From: an uncultured Anaerolineae bacterium
GTDB lineage: Bacteria; Chloroflexota; Anaerolineae; Anaerolineales; Villigracilaceae
Reading direction: 5' to 3'
Length of the DNA stretch: 60,066 bases
Assembly (NCBI GenBank): GCA_903822545.1
Contig: CAIJPN010000007.1
Coordinates: 1 to 60,066, forward strand
Numbering within the stretch: position 1 is the first letter of the stretch; the number at the start of each line of letters is the position of its first letter. The translations under genes and the position numbers were made by a program. Shown here piece after piece: positions 36,301-44,373 of this stretch. A model generated the notes under the pieces. It worked only from the letters and a program-made list of their open reading frames with translations, did no database searches and was not told the DNA's origin.

Positions 36301-37415
36301 TTGGAGATGCCCCAGCCATCATTATCATAGGTCATAACAATATAAGGCCCGCCCAGGTAGGCATAACCAAAATAGCCATTGGGGAACTTCCCATCTATAT
36401 CGTTTGAACTATCTACAACAAAGATGGTGACGGCCCACGATGTTCCTTTCTGGGTTCGCAGGGCATTGTTATATTTATAAACTTGTTCGAATGCTGTTGC
36501 GCCTGTGTAACCCATAGTGGTCATTGCCTGGGCGATCCAGGTGCCATCCTCGCTTGATGACAGGGTGATCGGTTCAGAAGAGGTCGCTATCTGATATTGG
36601 ATATCGTATTGGAAGGAAAGCGTCATACCTTTTTGGCTGGCCTGCTGCACCCACCAATTCAACCCGGTCTGGATTTCGCTCACCACCTGATCGCGCTCGG
36701 TGGTTGTCCAGTTTTCTCCGCTGCCGGTGCTTTCTGGCATGACAATGCCCACCGCCACACTGTTGATCATGTACTCAGTGGTGTTGTAATATCCAGGCGC
36801 ACTGGTACCGGTGGCGCTTTGCGCATCCAGCAGCCCCATATCAGGCCGCAGGCGAATATCACCTGCCAGCGGGGAGCCGCTGCCCTGGGACGTGATCTCG
36901 GCGGGCTGCCAGTTGAAACTGAATCCCCAGGTGTTATCGCTTTCATCCGATTCGCTGACAGTGTTCTCTGCATCCGCGATAATTTCAACCCGGTGCAGCC
37001 CGGCTGTTGTGGGGATGGTCAGCACCCAGTCAAGCTGGCTGGCAATGGCGCCAGCTTCCAGCCCGGAGCTATCCCAGCAGTTTAGTTGGATGCCATCATA
37101 GTAAATGCAGGTTTTGTAGTTTGACGAGAAACCAGCGCCAGTATTAGTAATAGCCCAATCGGTATAAGTGTCCTGCCCCTCGAACAACGCATCAGACAGG
37201 TTCGTACCGGTGACGGATGCCAGCACAAGCGGGGCGCTCCAGCCATCCAGGGCGAAAGGCGTCAGGTTGGGAAGCTGGTTCGCAAAAACAGCAGAGTCGC
37301 GCCCCTGGGTCTGGGCGACCGCGGGGGATGATACAGCTACTGCTGATAAAAGGATCAGGGCAAAGAGTACATGGAAAACAAAGCGTACTGATAGGTGGGT
37401 TTGATCTTGTTTCAT
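33381..37415 (-). CDS. Large secreted modular zinc metalloprotease
   Basis: A 1344-residue exported protein. It has a signal peptide (FVFHVLFALILLSAVAVSS, cut near PAVAQ), a CARDB-like beta domain, and a metalloprotease domain with HEMAH and a distal Asp (H379, H383, D389). Three fibronectin-III-like repeats of about 95 residues follow (each starting PGAF.K..P..GA.GQ.T and containing SYQYCYDTTND.AC and TYYWQVRA.N). Then come a second CARDB domain (LPDLTVTNLHSIPSAG), a PPC-like domain (DTYIAVWRGT...GCNDD) and a C-terminal DNRLRE/CBM-like sheet. I chose ATG 37415 because GGAGA and the signal peptide start there. It has no LPXTG or membrane anchor. It probably degrades extracellular protein. Confidence 0.88.
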   Translation of the reverse strand: MKQDQTHLSVRFVFHVLFALILLSAVAVSSPAVAQTQGRDSAVFANQLPNLTPFALDGWSAPLVLASVTGTNLSDALFEGQDTYTDWAITNTGAGFSSNYKTCIYYDGIQLNCWDSSGLEAGAIASQLDWVLTIPTTAGLHRVEIIADAENTVSESDESDNTWGFSFNWQPAEITSQGSGSPLAGDIRLRPDMGLLDAQSATGTSAPGYYNTTEYMINSVAVGIVMPESTGSGENWTTTERDQVVSEIQTGLNWWVQQASQKGMTLSFQYDIQYQIATSSEPITLSSSEDGTWIAQAMTTMGYTGATAFEQVYKYNNALRTQKGTSWAVTIFVVDSSNDIDGKFPNGYFGYAYLGGPYIVMTYDNDGWGISNMDQVTAHEMAHIFQAGDQYYEAGYGGCASTTELYGYLGIANSNCENNNPSADVNVIMNNNSWILHWTTAQQIGWRDSDSDGRMDPVDTAPGVNMSAYSPDPTSNTQLTYTGYAYDIPYPHHSCCGSTDITLNTISSVQYRVDAGAWTDASPVDGSFNKDYEQFTFTTPSLTSATHTIEVKVQNSVGATNATYWSDSVTVQGATPGAFNKTSPVSGATGQSTNPTLSWGTSSGAASYQYCYDTTNDSACSTWNSTSSASVALSGLAAGTTYYWQVRAVNGAGTTYANASSTSYWSFTTSLNAPGAFAKLSPTNGASGQATSLSISWETSSGATSYEYCYDISNDGACSTWTGNGTATSVSLSGLSVGTTYYWQVRATNASGSTYANGSATAYWSFATALIPPGAFGKGLPANAATEQSTSPTISWSASSNAASYQYCYDTTNDDACTSWVAAAGTSASLSGLSAGATYYWQVRAINATGSDTYADNGSYWSFSVALTSLPDLTVTNLHSIPSAGYTNENIYVGFDVNNTATTAAASFYIDVYVDHQPGGCGDYSDYYTSLSGLGANSVSQPWVAIPAGVLTAGTHTIWVKADSTCEIGESNENNNLAGPLSITISDPPVAPGHDDFSAARALSPLPYSDTVDVTGATVAADDPAATTCNLAPGLVSVWYQYTPASTVLLDIDTLGSDYDTYIAVWRGTRGALTLVGCNDDYNSGRQSALRLAALANTTYYIQVAEYNGLLASATMQSDREGKIGANSLVKSGGAPSELQAMANKTLSFHANTQPISSLKLQSGAAQDGWILESTETSSLGGTMNSTGTTILVGDAAGDKQYRGILFFNTAGLPDNAVIVSATLKLKRQSFVGTLPFTTHQGLKFDIRTPYFGTSSALATSDFQAAASQSLAGSFSSALISGWYSAPILSPATNYISRTGTTQFRIRFAKDDNDDNGADYLSFYSGNYATVLYRPTLVIEYYIP

Positions 37416-37646
37416 AGCGTTCTCTCCAATGGTATGATGGCTTTGATTTATGGGCAACGAAATCAGCTGAAAAATATGATCCCGCACTTCCGCAAAGTTA
37501 ATCCCATTATAGGCCGCAATCATGTCAAAAAAACATACGAGCTAATTACAAAAATATGATTTCCATGAAATGTAGTTTTTACTCAAAAATCTTTGCATCC
37601 CGGCAACTTTGCGTTAAGTTCTACCCCAAAGTTTCGAGAAGCTACC

Positions 37647-37836
37647 TTTTGTTTTTAATCTGAAAGCCTTTGTTTTTAAACAAAAGGCTTTTGTTTTTAA
37701 TCTAAAGCCTTTTGTTTTTTAAACTAAAGGCTTTTGTTTCTAATCTAAAGGCTTTTGTTTTTAATCTAAAGGCTTTTGTTTCTAAACTAAAGGCTTTTGT
37801 TTCTAAACTAAAGGCTTTTGTTTCTAAACTAAGGGG
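37647..37836. repeat. Nine-copy 21-bp tandem repeat
   Basis: About nine copies of a 21-bp unit, consensus TTTTGTTTCTAAACTAAAGGC, with TAATCT and single-base variants in the first six copies. The last three copies are nearly identical. Because 21 is a multiple of 3 and the unit lacks stops in some frames, it produces long fake ORFs on both strands. Confidence 0.9.
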
Positions 37837-37896
37837 TTGTAAAAGTATTACTCCGCAAATTGATTTTTTAACATTCGCAGGCAACCCCCTCCCGGC

Positions 37897-37933
37897 CTCC
37901 CCCAAATCCCCAAAACCAGGGGATTTGGGGGAG
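37897..37933. repeat. Perfect 15-bp hairpin of the CCCCCAAAT family
   Basis: CTCCCCCAAATCCCC at 37897-37911 pairs with its complement at 37919-37933. A sister hairpin follows at 37965-37978 and 37997-38010 (14 bp, CCTTCCCCCAAATA). Both share CCCCCAAAT, so they are probably duplicates of one palindromic unit. Confidence 0.75.
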
Positions 37934-38417
37934 GAGAAACCCATTTTTTTGCCAGGTTTCAGCTCCTTCCCCCAAATATGGATGCTCTCCAGTCCGTATT
38001 TGGGGGAAGGCGGGGGATGGGGGTCAAACGGAGTATCCGATTTGTTGAGTTTTTCCTGGCAGAAAACTCGCGTTTTTTGACAACAAACTGGCGTTTTTCT
38101 CTCCGTGAACTCTGTAACTCCGTGGCTCGGTGGTTTCCTGGGTTTTCCAGGCCGTTTTTTTGACCAGCAAATCTTGGCGTCTCAGCGACTTGGCGTTAAG
38201 CTTTATCCCAAAATTTCGATAAACTGCCTGGTAAGTAATAACAAATTCATATTCAGAAAACAAAAACTTGAGTTGTGTACAAGTTAGTCTGTGATAAACT
38301 CAAATGATCCTGATTGTGGCCATCCTGAAATCATCATTTTCCTGTCACCAGGATGAAAAATGGTGATATTCTTGGCGGGTATGGCTATAAAAAATAACCC
38401 CTGATAATGGAAAAAAC

Positions 38418-39857
38418 ATGGTTCCACCTGCCCCTACCATTCTAATTATTGACGATGAACCGAGCGCGCGCCAGACTCTCGAAGCGTTATTGGCAAATTC
38501 TGGGGCGTTTTTGGATTTTGCAGAGAATGGCAAAATTGGCATGGAAAAGGCCCGGAAAATCCTTCCAGATGCTATCCTCCTGGATGTAATGATGCCCGGC
38601 ATGGATGGCTACGAAGTCTGCCGCAGATTGCGCGCTGACCCAACCCTGGCCGAAATACACATCGTCATGGTGACTGCGCTCGATGACCGCGATGCCCGCC
38701 TGGCCGGGTTTATGGCCGGCGCCGATGAATTTATATCCAAGCCTTTTGATGGCCTGGAATTACAATTGCGCATGAAAACCATCACCCGCATCAATCGTTA
38801 TCGCCGCTTAATGGCAGAGCGAACCCGCTTTTTGTGGCTGGTGGAACATGATGATGATGGTTACTTGCTTCTAAACTCCCAGGGGATCATTCAGTATGCC
38901 AATGCCAGCTCCCAAACCTTGCTGCATTTGCCCATGCATTATAACGGTTTGGATTTTTCTGCCCACGTAACCAATTACTACAGCCCACACCCAATAGAAA
39001 CCTGGAATCAATGGCTTGAAGACCCGGCGCCCTGTTACCTCGTCCAGCCAGAAACAGCCACTGCGCGTGCGTTATGGTTGCTGCTCGAAGCCATGGATGC
39101 GCCCTTTGGGCAAAACCAAAACCGCGTGGTGCACGTAAAAGATGTGACCGAAAAACTATCCATCAGCCAGGATATTCGCAAATTTCATTCGGCCATTACC
39201 CACAAGATGCGCACACCGGTTGCTTTGCTGGTTAGCAGTATGAGCCTGGTGGAAGCCAAACTCAATGTGTTGACGGAAGCTGAGATTAAAGATTTTGTAA
39301 AAACCGCTGTCAAGGGTGTCAACCGGCTTTCGGATGAAGTTCGGGACATCCTGACCTATATTGATGCCCCACTGTCCATCCAGCGCGGTATACCTATGGA
39401 AATCCGCGCACTGCCCCAGCTCGTACAAACCATCCAGGCCCAGAACAAGATCAAAGACTTACAGCTTTCCATAGCCCCGTCCCTTGCAGAGTGCGGAATG
39501 GCGATCAACCCATATGCCTTTGGGTTGGTGCTTGAAGAACTGCTGGAAAACAGTTGCAAATTCCACCCGCAACAGTCCCCGCATGTTGAAATCATCGTTG
39601 AACCCTGGGAAGGTGGAGATTCTGTGGATATTTCTATCCAGGATGATGGCGCCACGCTGACGGCTCAACAACTGCTTTGGGCGCGTCAACCTTACCAGCA
39701 AGGCGAAAAGTTCTTCACCGGGGAAATCCCTGGCATGGGGTTGGGCATCCCGCTGGTTTCCACCCTGGTCTGGCAGGCTGGTGGTCAAATACGAATCTCC
39801 AACCGGGAAGGGAAGACCGGGATACTGGTGCAGTTGAACATCCCTTTGCAAAAATAA
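38418..39857 (+). CDS. Hybrid sensor kinase with N-terminal receiver domain (REC-PAS-HisKA-HATPase)
   Basis: A 479-residue cytosolic two-component protein. Residues 6-120 are a receiver domain with D12/D13 in IIDDEP, phospho-acceptor D56 in LLDVMMPGMDGYE, the switch Thr in MVTALDD and K109-type lysine in FISKPF. A PAS-like segment follows (about 135-165, DGYLLLNSQGIIQYANAS). The dimerisation domain has H262 in ITHKMRTPV. The catalytic domain shows ELLENSCKFH and, unusually, DDGATL in place of D.G.G, then GMGLGIPL. The receiver in front means it is probably driven by another kinase, perhaps the next gene. No DNA-binding domain. Confidence 0.88.
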   Translation: MVPPAPTILIIDDEPSARQTLEALLANSGAFLDFAENGKIGMEKARKILPDAILLDVMMPGMDGYEVCRRLRADPTLAEIHIVMVTALDDRDARLAGFMAGADEFISKPFDGLELQLRMKTITRINRYRRLMAERTRFLWLVEHDDDGYLLLNSQGIIQYANASSQTLLHLPMHYNGLDFSAHVTNYYSPHPIETWNQWLEDPAPCYLVQPETATARALWLLLEAMDAPFGQNQNRVVHVKDVTEKLSISQDIRKFHSAITHKMRTPVALLVSSMSLVEAKLNVLTEAEIKDFVKTAVKGVNRLSDEVRDILTYIDAPLSIQRGIPMEIRALPQLVQTIQAQNKIKDLQLSIAPSLAECGMAINPYAFGLVLEELLENSCKFHPQQSPHVEIIVEPWEGGDSVDISIQDDGATLTAQQLLWARQPYQQGEKFFTGEIPGMGLGIPLVSTLVWQAGGQIRISNREGKTGILVQLNIPLQK

Positions 39858-39889
39858 ACCCGATCGGCCAGCTCACCTGCCGTTTTTTT

Positions 39890-39915
39890 AGCCATCAGAA
39901 GGGATGGCTTTTTTT
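39890..39915 (+). terminator. Intrinsic terminator after the REC-kinase gene
   Basis: AGCCATC (39890-39896) pairs with GATGGCT (39903-39909), followed by a run of seven Ts. It separates the two kinase genes into different transcripts. Confidence 0.8.
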
Positions 39916-40083
39916 AATTTAAACGGAATTTCCTTCGCATCCCAGCGGTGAAACTCACACCAGAAACGGGATGCCTGGTTTTATAATAAGCGCACAAAAG
40001 ATCACATGAGAGGCAGAATCCAGGCCGTGGCGGGGTCGTCGTGATGCCTGGTTTGAACTTTCGTAAACGGAGGAAACTTCGAA

Positions 40084-42729
40084 ATGTCAGATGTTGATAA
40101 TCAAGCCCGTACCCGGATATCTTTGTACCTGGTGCTGAGTATGCCGAACATCGCGCTAGTCGCCCTACTCGGCATTTTGTTTTTCTTCCGGGCAAATCTC
40201 ATATCATTTGATACTATAACCATCATTCGGGTTATCTTTTTTGCCACACTGGGATTCATTGGGATTAGTTTGTATGTTTCATATCGAATAGTAGGGAAAA
40301 TAGCGCAAATCAGCCGCTCGGCACAGGCACTTGCCAGGGATGAATGGGGCCAGCCTAGCATTGCCAGCAGCCGGGTGCGCGAGTTGGATGCCCTGGCATC
40401 GGCATTTAATCTTATGAAAAACCGCCTTCGCCAGTCTGTGGAGCGTCTCACCACAGAAATCCAGGCTCGCAGCCATGTTGATGAAGCACTTAAAGAAAGC
40501 GATGAGCGCTACCGGCTGGCAATGGAAGCCTCGTTGGATGGTTTGTGGGATTGGGATATTGAAACCGGCAAGGTACACTATAGCCCGGCCTATTTCACCA
40601 TGCTGGGATACCAACCGGGAGTTTTCCCAGAGCACGTCACCACCTGGGTGGAATTGATCCACCCAGATGATCGCGAAAAAACACTGGCCGCCAACACCGA
40701 TTGTATCGAAAATCGCTGCGAACGCTTCGATGTGGAATTTCGCGCCCTGGCCAGCGATGGAAGCTGGAAGTGGATACTGGGAAAAGGCAAAGCCATCACC
40801 CGCGATTCCAGTGGAAAAGCCCTGCGCCTGGTTGGCACGCATACTGATATCACCATCCACAAACAAATCGTGGAAGCTTTGCGGGAAAGTGAAGACCGCT
40901 ACGGTCAAATTATCAAATCCAGCCCGTTGGGGATTCACACCTACGATCTCAATGAACAGGGTCGGCTGATCTTTAGCGGGTACAACCAGACCGCAGATAA
41001 AATCCTGGGAATGGATAGCAGCCTGTGCCTTGGCCTTACCATCGAGGAAGCTTTCCCCTTCTTGGCCAAAACCGAAGCGCCGGGGCACTACATCCAGGTT
41101 GCTCGTCAAGGAATTCCCTGGAAAACTGAAGAGATCCAATATAAAGGCGCTAAAATCGTGAGCGCTTACCTTGTTTTTGCCTTCCAGACCGGGCAAAATC
41201 GCGTCACCATCATGTTCCAGGATATTACCGAACGCAAGCAAACAGATGAAGCCTTGCGGGAAAGCGAAAAACAATTACACAGCTTTACCGCCAACTTCCC
41301 CGGCGTGGCCTTTATTGTAGATGAGCGTGGCATTTTCCGGCTTTCAGAAGGGAACGGATTAAAATCACTGGGGCTGACCCCCGGGCAGGTTGTTGGCTTG
41401 TCGGTATATGATGTATACAAAGATTTTCCCCAAATCATAGCATCCATCAAGCGCGCCCTGAATGGTGAAGAGTTTTACGAAACAGTGCTGGTGCAGGGCT
41501 TGATTTTTGAAACCTATTTTGCGCCGCTCAGGCAGTTGGATGGGCATATCTACGGTTTGATGGGGATTTCATCTGACATTACCCAGCGCCAAAAAGCCGA
41601 AGACGCCCTAAAAATTACCTTGTTAAAATACCAAACCTTGTTCGATCTGTTCCCGCTGGGTATTACGATTGCTGACGATGCTGGGGGTATCATCGAAACC
41701 AACCGAACTGCCGAAAGATTGCTTGGAATCAGCGAAGAAGAACAAACATCACGACAAATTGATGGGGCCGAATGGAAAATTGTCCGTTCTGATGGTTCAA
41801 TCATGCCCCCAGAAGAATTTGCCAGTGTGCGGGCGCTCAAAGAAAACCGGCTTATCGAAAATGTGGAGATGGGAATACTCAAGCCCACTGGCAACACCAC
41901 CTGGCTCAATGTCACCGCTGCGCCCATTCCGATGAAAGAAATGGGGGTGGTCATTGCCTATGGTGATATTACCCAGCGCAAACTTGCCGAAGAAGAGATC
42001 CAGCGTCTCAACAATGAATTGGAACAGCGGGTATTAGATCGCACAGCCCAACTCGAAGCCGCCAACCGTGAAATGGAAGCATTTTCTTATTCTGTTTCGC
42101 ATGACTTGCGCGCACCCCTGCGCGCTATCAATGGTTACACTCGGATCATCATTGAAGACTATGCCGGAGAGCTTTCTGCGCAAGCGCGCGAATACCTTAA
42201 TAAAATCTACCATGCCGACCAGAAAATGAACCTGTTGGTAGATGGATTATTGAACTTATCACGATTGGGGCGCACACAATTACAAAAACGGAATGTGGAT
42301 ATGACCGGGCTGGTACGGAACGTGATCGAATCGCTCGCCCCTGAAATAAATGACCGTCAAATTGAGTGGAACCTGGCTGAATTACCTCCCGCGTCTGCTG
42401 ATATTGTGCTGTTACAGCAGGTTTTTGCCAACCTGATCGGCAATGCCATCAAATACACCCGCACCCGCCAGAATGCCTGCATAGAAGTTGCCAGCTACAA
42501 GGAAGATGGTCATCAGGTTTATTTTGTGCGTGATAACGGCGTGGGTTTTAGCATGCAATACAAAGATAAGCTCTTTGGTGTTTTCCAGCGGCTGCACCGT
42601 GAAGATGAGTTCGAAGGGACGGGCATTGGCTTGGCTACCGTTCAACGCATTATCCAGCGGCACGGCGGGCACATTTGGGCTGATGCCGAAGAAGGCAAAG
42701 GCGCAACGTTCTTCTTTACACTGGCCTGA
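40084..42729 (+). CDS. Membrane sensor histidine kinase with HAMP and four PAS domains
   Basis: An 881-residue kinase. Two membrane helices lie at about 14-35 and 47-68 with almost no loop between them, so it has no real extracellular sensor. A HAMP-like segment follows (RIVGKIAQISRSAQALARDEW). Four PAS domains start near 140, 272, 396 and 516, each ending in a DIT.(R/H)K or DITQR(Q/K) coiled linker. The kinase core has H673 in SVSHDLRAPLRAI, then NLIGNAIKYT, DNGVGF and GTGIGLATVQRIIQRHGG. This core is the bacteriophytochrome-type group. The PAS domains probably sense redox or small ligands inside the cell. The end overlaps the convergent thioredoxin-like gene by 14 bp. Confidence 0.92.
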   Translation: MSDVDNQARTRISLYLVLSMPNIALVALLGILFFFRANLISFDTITIIRVIFFATLGFIGISLYVSYRIVGKIAQISRSAQALARDEWGQPSIASSRVRELDALASAFNLMKNRLRQSVERLTTEIQARSHVDEALKESDERYRLAMEASLDGLWDWDIETGKVHYSPAYFTMLGYQPGVFPEHVTTWVELIHPDDREKTLAANTDCIENRCERFDVEFRALASDGSWKWILGKGKAITRDSSGKALRLVGTHTDITIHKQIVEALRESEDRYGQIIKSSPLGIHTYDLNEQGRLIFSGYNQTADKILGMDSSLCLGLTIEEAFPFLAKTEAPGHYIQVARQGIPWKTEEIQYKGAKIVSAYLVFAFQTGQNRVTIMFQDITERKQTDEALRESEKQLHSFTANFPGVAFIVDERGIFRLSEGNGLKSLGLTPGQVVGLSVYDVYKDFPQIIASIKRALNGEEFYETVLVQGLIFETYFAPLRQLDGHIYGLMGISSDITQRQKAEDALKITLLKYQTLFDLFPLGITIADDAGGIIETNRTAERLLGISEEEQTSRQIDGAEWKIVRSDGSIMPPEEFASVRALKENRLIENVEMGILKPTGNTTWLNVTAAPIPMKEMGVVIAYGDITQRKLAEEEIQRLNNELEQRVLDRTAQLEAANREMEAFSYSVSHDLRAPLRAINGYTRIIIEDYAGELSAQAREYLNKIYHADQKMNLLVDGLLNLSRLGRTQLQKRNVDMTGLVRNVIESLAPEINDRQIEWNLAELPPASADIVLLQQVFANLIGNAIKYTRTRQNACIEVASYKEDGHQVYFVRDNGVGFSMQYKDKLFGVFQRLHREDEFEGTGIGLATVQRIIQRHGGHIWADAEEGKGATFFFTLA

Positions 42730-43279
42730 CTCGTCGCAATATTACCCAGCCGCCAGCCAGCAGCGCAACCAATCCCAACGCAAGCAGGCCGATTGTTTTT
42801 GCATCTGGCCCGGATGTGGTGCAGGGCGTTTCAGGGAGGCACAACCCCTCACCCGCGCTGGCCGCAGCCGGGACGGATTGTGTAGCCAGGGCGCTCGAAC
42901 CACCCGCAGTAAAAGCATCCGCCACCAGCACTGGCAACCTTGCCGCAATTTCATCCTTTCCCACCAAAACCTGACCAGCGATGATTGCCAGCGGCACACC
43001 GGTTTTCTCTTTGGTCAGCCCCCACGAGGCCGCCAGTGCGTAAAAGTTATCCACATCTTGCAGGCTGACCAGTTCAATCATCTCAAGCTGCAATGAATCG
43101 CCATAAGATTGCTGGAGCGGCGGCAGCACCTTTTGGATAACTTCTTCGCAGTGTGGGCAGCCTGCCATCCAATAAAAACTGACCTGGATCACTGGTTCGG
43201 GATTTTGCGCGGACGCAGGCTGGGTCAGGGTGAACAGAACAGTCAGCACAAGCATGATAGGGATGAATATTCGTTTCAT
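42716..43279 (-). CDS. Exported thioredoxin-fold protein with C-terminal membrane anchor
   Basis: A 187-residue protein. It has a signal peptide (IFIPIMLVLTVLFTLTQPASA), a thioredoxin-like fold with FYWMAGCPHCEEV (C41, C44), a cis-Pro loop TGVPLAII, a Ser/Ala-rich linker with two further cysteines (CLPETPC), and a C-terminal helix (TIGLLALGLVALLAGGWVIL) followed by RRVRPV. It would work as a thiol-disulfide or redox protein on the outer face of the membrane. ATG 43279 is chosen over upstream Mets because GGAGA lies 6 bp before it. It converges on the kinase gene. Confidence 0.82.
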   Translation of the reverse strand: MKRIFIPIMLVLTVLFTLTQPASAQNPEPVIQVSFYWMAGCPHCEEVIQKVLPPLQQSYGDSLQLEMIELVSLQDVDNFYALAASWGLTKEKTGVPLAIIAGQVLVGKDEIAARLPVLVADAFTAGGSSALATQSVPAAASAGEGLCLPETPCTTSGPDAKTIGLLALGLVALLAGGWVILRRVRPV

Positions 43280-43390
43280 TTTGCTCTCCATTCCCAAATT
43301 ATGCCACAACCGTTGAATCTATGCCCGCTTTTATAGTAAACTATAGATAGTTCTCTGAAAATAGGGTTGCAGTTATTCAAAGGAGAAAAA

Positions 43391-43786
43391 ATGGTTGATG
43401 AACGCCGTAAATTATTGCGCAAATACCTGATGGTGTATTCGCGGGTTTTTGATCGTGACGATGGAACTATCATCGGCTATCTTTCTGATTTGAGCCACGA
43501 AGGGGCCATGATCATCAGCGATGATCCGCTGCCCCAGGACAAAAAGATTCACTTGCGGTTTGACCTGCCTGATCCGAATGAATTTGGCACAGACCACCTG
43601 AACCTGGATGCGCGTGTGGCCTGGTGCGCCCCAGATGTCGACCCATCCTTTTGGAATTTCGGCCTGCAATTCTTCAGCACAGATCCAGCAGCGCTGAAAA
43701 TCATCGAAAGGATGATTGAAATGTATGAATTCAAGCGCGAAATCCCCAAATATCCGCCCATTCCCGGCGTCATCGATGAATTTTAG
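43391..43786 (+). CDS. PilZ-domain protein (candidate c-di-GMP receptor)
   Basis: A 131-residue single-domain protein. The PilZ signature appears as RKLLR at 6-10 (RxxxR) and DLSHEGAM at 33-40 (D/NxSxxG), followed by the beta-barrel (IHLRFDLP, ARVAWCAPD, WNFGLQFF). It would bind cyclic di-GMP and act on surface behaviour. ATG 43391 has AAAGGAG upstream and is preferred to the longer frame from 43367. No diguanylate cyclase is in the window. A terminator follows at 43812. Confidence 0.88.
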   Translation: MVDERRKLLRKYLMVYSRVFDRDDGTIIGYLSDLSHEGAMIISDDPLPQDKKIHLRFDLPDPNEFGTDHLNLDARVAWCAPDVDPSFWNFGLQFFSTDPAALKIIERMIEMYEFKREIPKYPPIPGVIDEF

Positions 43787-43811
43787 CGCTGGCTACCGAA
43801 AGATTATTCTT

Positions 43812-43836
43812 GCAGCCTGAGAAGGCTGCTTTTTTT
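43812..43836 (+). terminator. Intrinsic terminator of the PilZ gene, ending at the next start codon
   Basis: GCAGCC (43812-43817) pairs with GGCTGC (43824-43829), followed by seven Ts at 43830-43836. The phosphatase ATG begins at 43837, the very next base. Confidence 0.8.
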
Positions 43837-44373
43837 ATGCAAAACCATCCACTCCCCATCCCCGAATCTTACTGGGTTGAGCCAGGCCGGTTGTTGGCAG
43901 GCGAATACCCGGGCGCATATGATGATGAACAGGCCCGTAAACGCCTGGAGGCTTTCCTGGCTGCCGGGTTTGATACTTTTATCGACCTGACCCAGGCGGG
44001 GGAACTCATGCCCTATGCCCCCATCTTGCGCAAACAGGCCAGGGCTTACAGCCTTCAAATCAACTACCATCGCCGCGCCATCGGCGATTTTGGGCTTCCT
44101 ACGATTGCCCAAATGAAAACAACCCTCAATCTCATCGACGATGCGCTGGATGGTGGGCATAAAGTCTACATCCACTGCTGGGGTGGGATAGGCCGTACCG
44201 GAACGACGGTGGGCTGTTACCTGGCGCGGCACGGCATGACAGGCGCACAGGCCCTGGCACAACTGGCCGAATGGTGGCGCAGCGTGCCAAAATCAGCCCG
44301 CAACCCGCACTCGCCCGAAACCGCGGCCCAGCGCACATTCATCCACGAGTGGCCGGAGCAGTCCAATGAATGA
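43837..44373 (+). CDS. Protein-tyrosine-phosphatase-like (dual-specificity type) protein
   Basis: A 178-residue cysteine phosphatase. The P-loop is HCWGGIGRTGT with C114 and R120 (CX5R). A general-acid Asp candidate is D84 (IGDFGLP). The start WVEPGRLLAGEYPG and the FIDLTQ strand are typical of small bacterial dual-specificity phosphatases. ATG 43837 directly abuts the T-run of the upstream terminator and has no ribosome site at normal distance; the only earlier in-frame start is a TTG inside the hairpin. The gene overlaps the next one by 8 bp (ATGAATGA), so the two are coupled. Confidence 0.85.
   Translation: MQNHPLPIPESYWVEPGRLLAGEYPGAYDDEQARKRLEAFLAAGFDTFIDLTQAGELMPYAPILRKQARAYSLQINYHRRAIGDFGLPTIAQMKTTLNLIDDALDGGHKVYIHCWGGIGRTGTTVGCYLARHGMTGAQALAQLAEWWRSVPKSARNPHSPETAAQRTFIHEWPEQSNE

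Larger units (their letters stand above)
37587..38228. repeat. Intergenic repeat nest bounded by a 60-bp imperfect direct repeat
   Basis: The gap from 37416 to 38417 holds no convincing gene. Two related stretches of about 60 bp (37587-37646 and 38169-38228) share AAATCTT, GCGTTAAG, CCCAAA, TTTCGA and end in CT.CC; they bracket all the other repeats. Between them are a 21-bp tandem array, two CCCCCAAAT-type perfect hairpins, and a CTCCGTGAACTCTGTAACTCCG-like repeat near 38101, a kind of degenerate repeat common in bacterial intergenic DNA. The upstream part (37416-37586) shows only AT-rich sequence that may hold the protease promoter. Confidence 0.7.

Noticed and set aside
37702-38080. Repetitive ORFs on both strands (LKAFVSK-like and LETKAFS-like heptads)
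   Set aside because: They are produced by the 21-bp tandem repeat, whose length is a multiple of three; they have no ribosome site and run into palindromic repeats.
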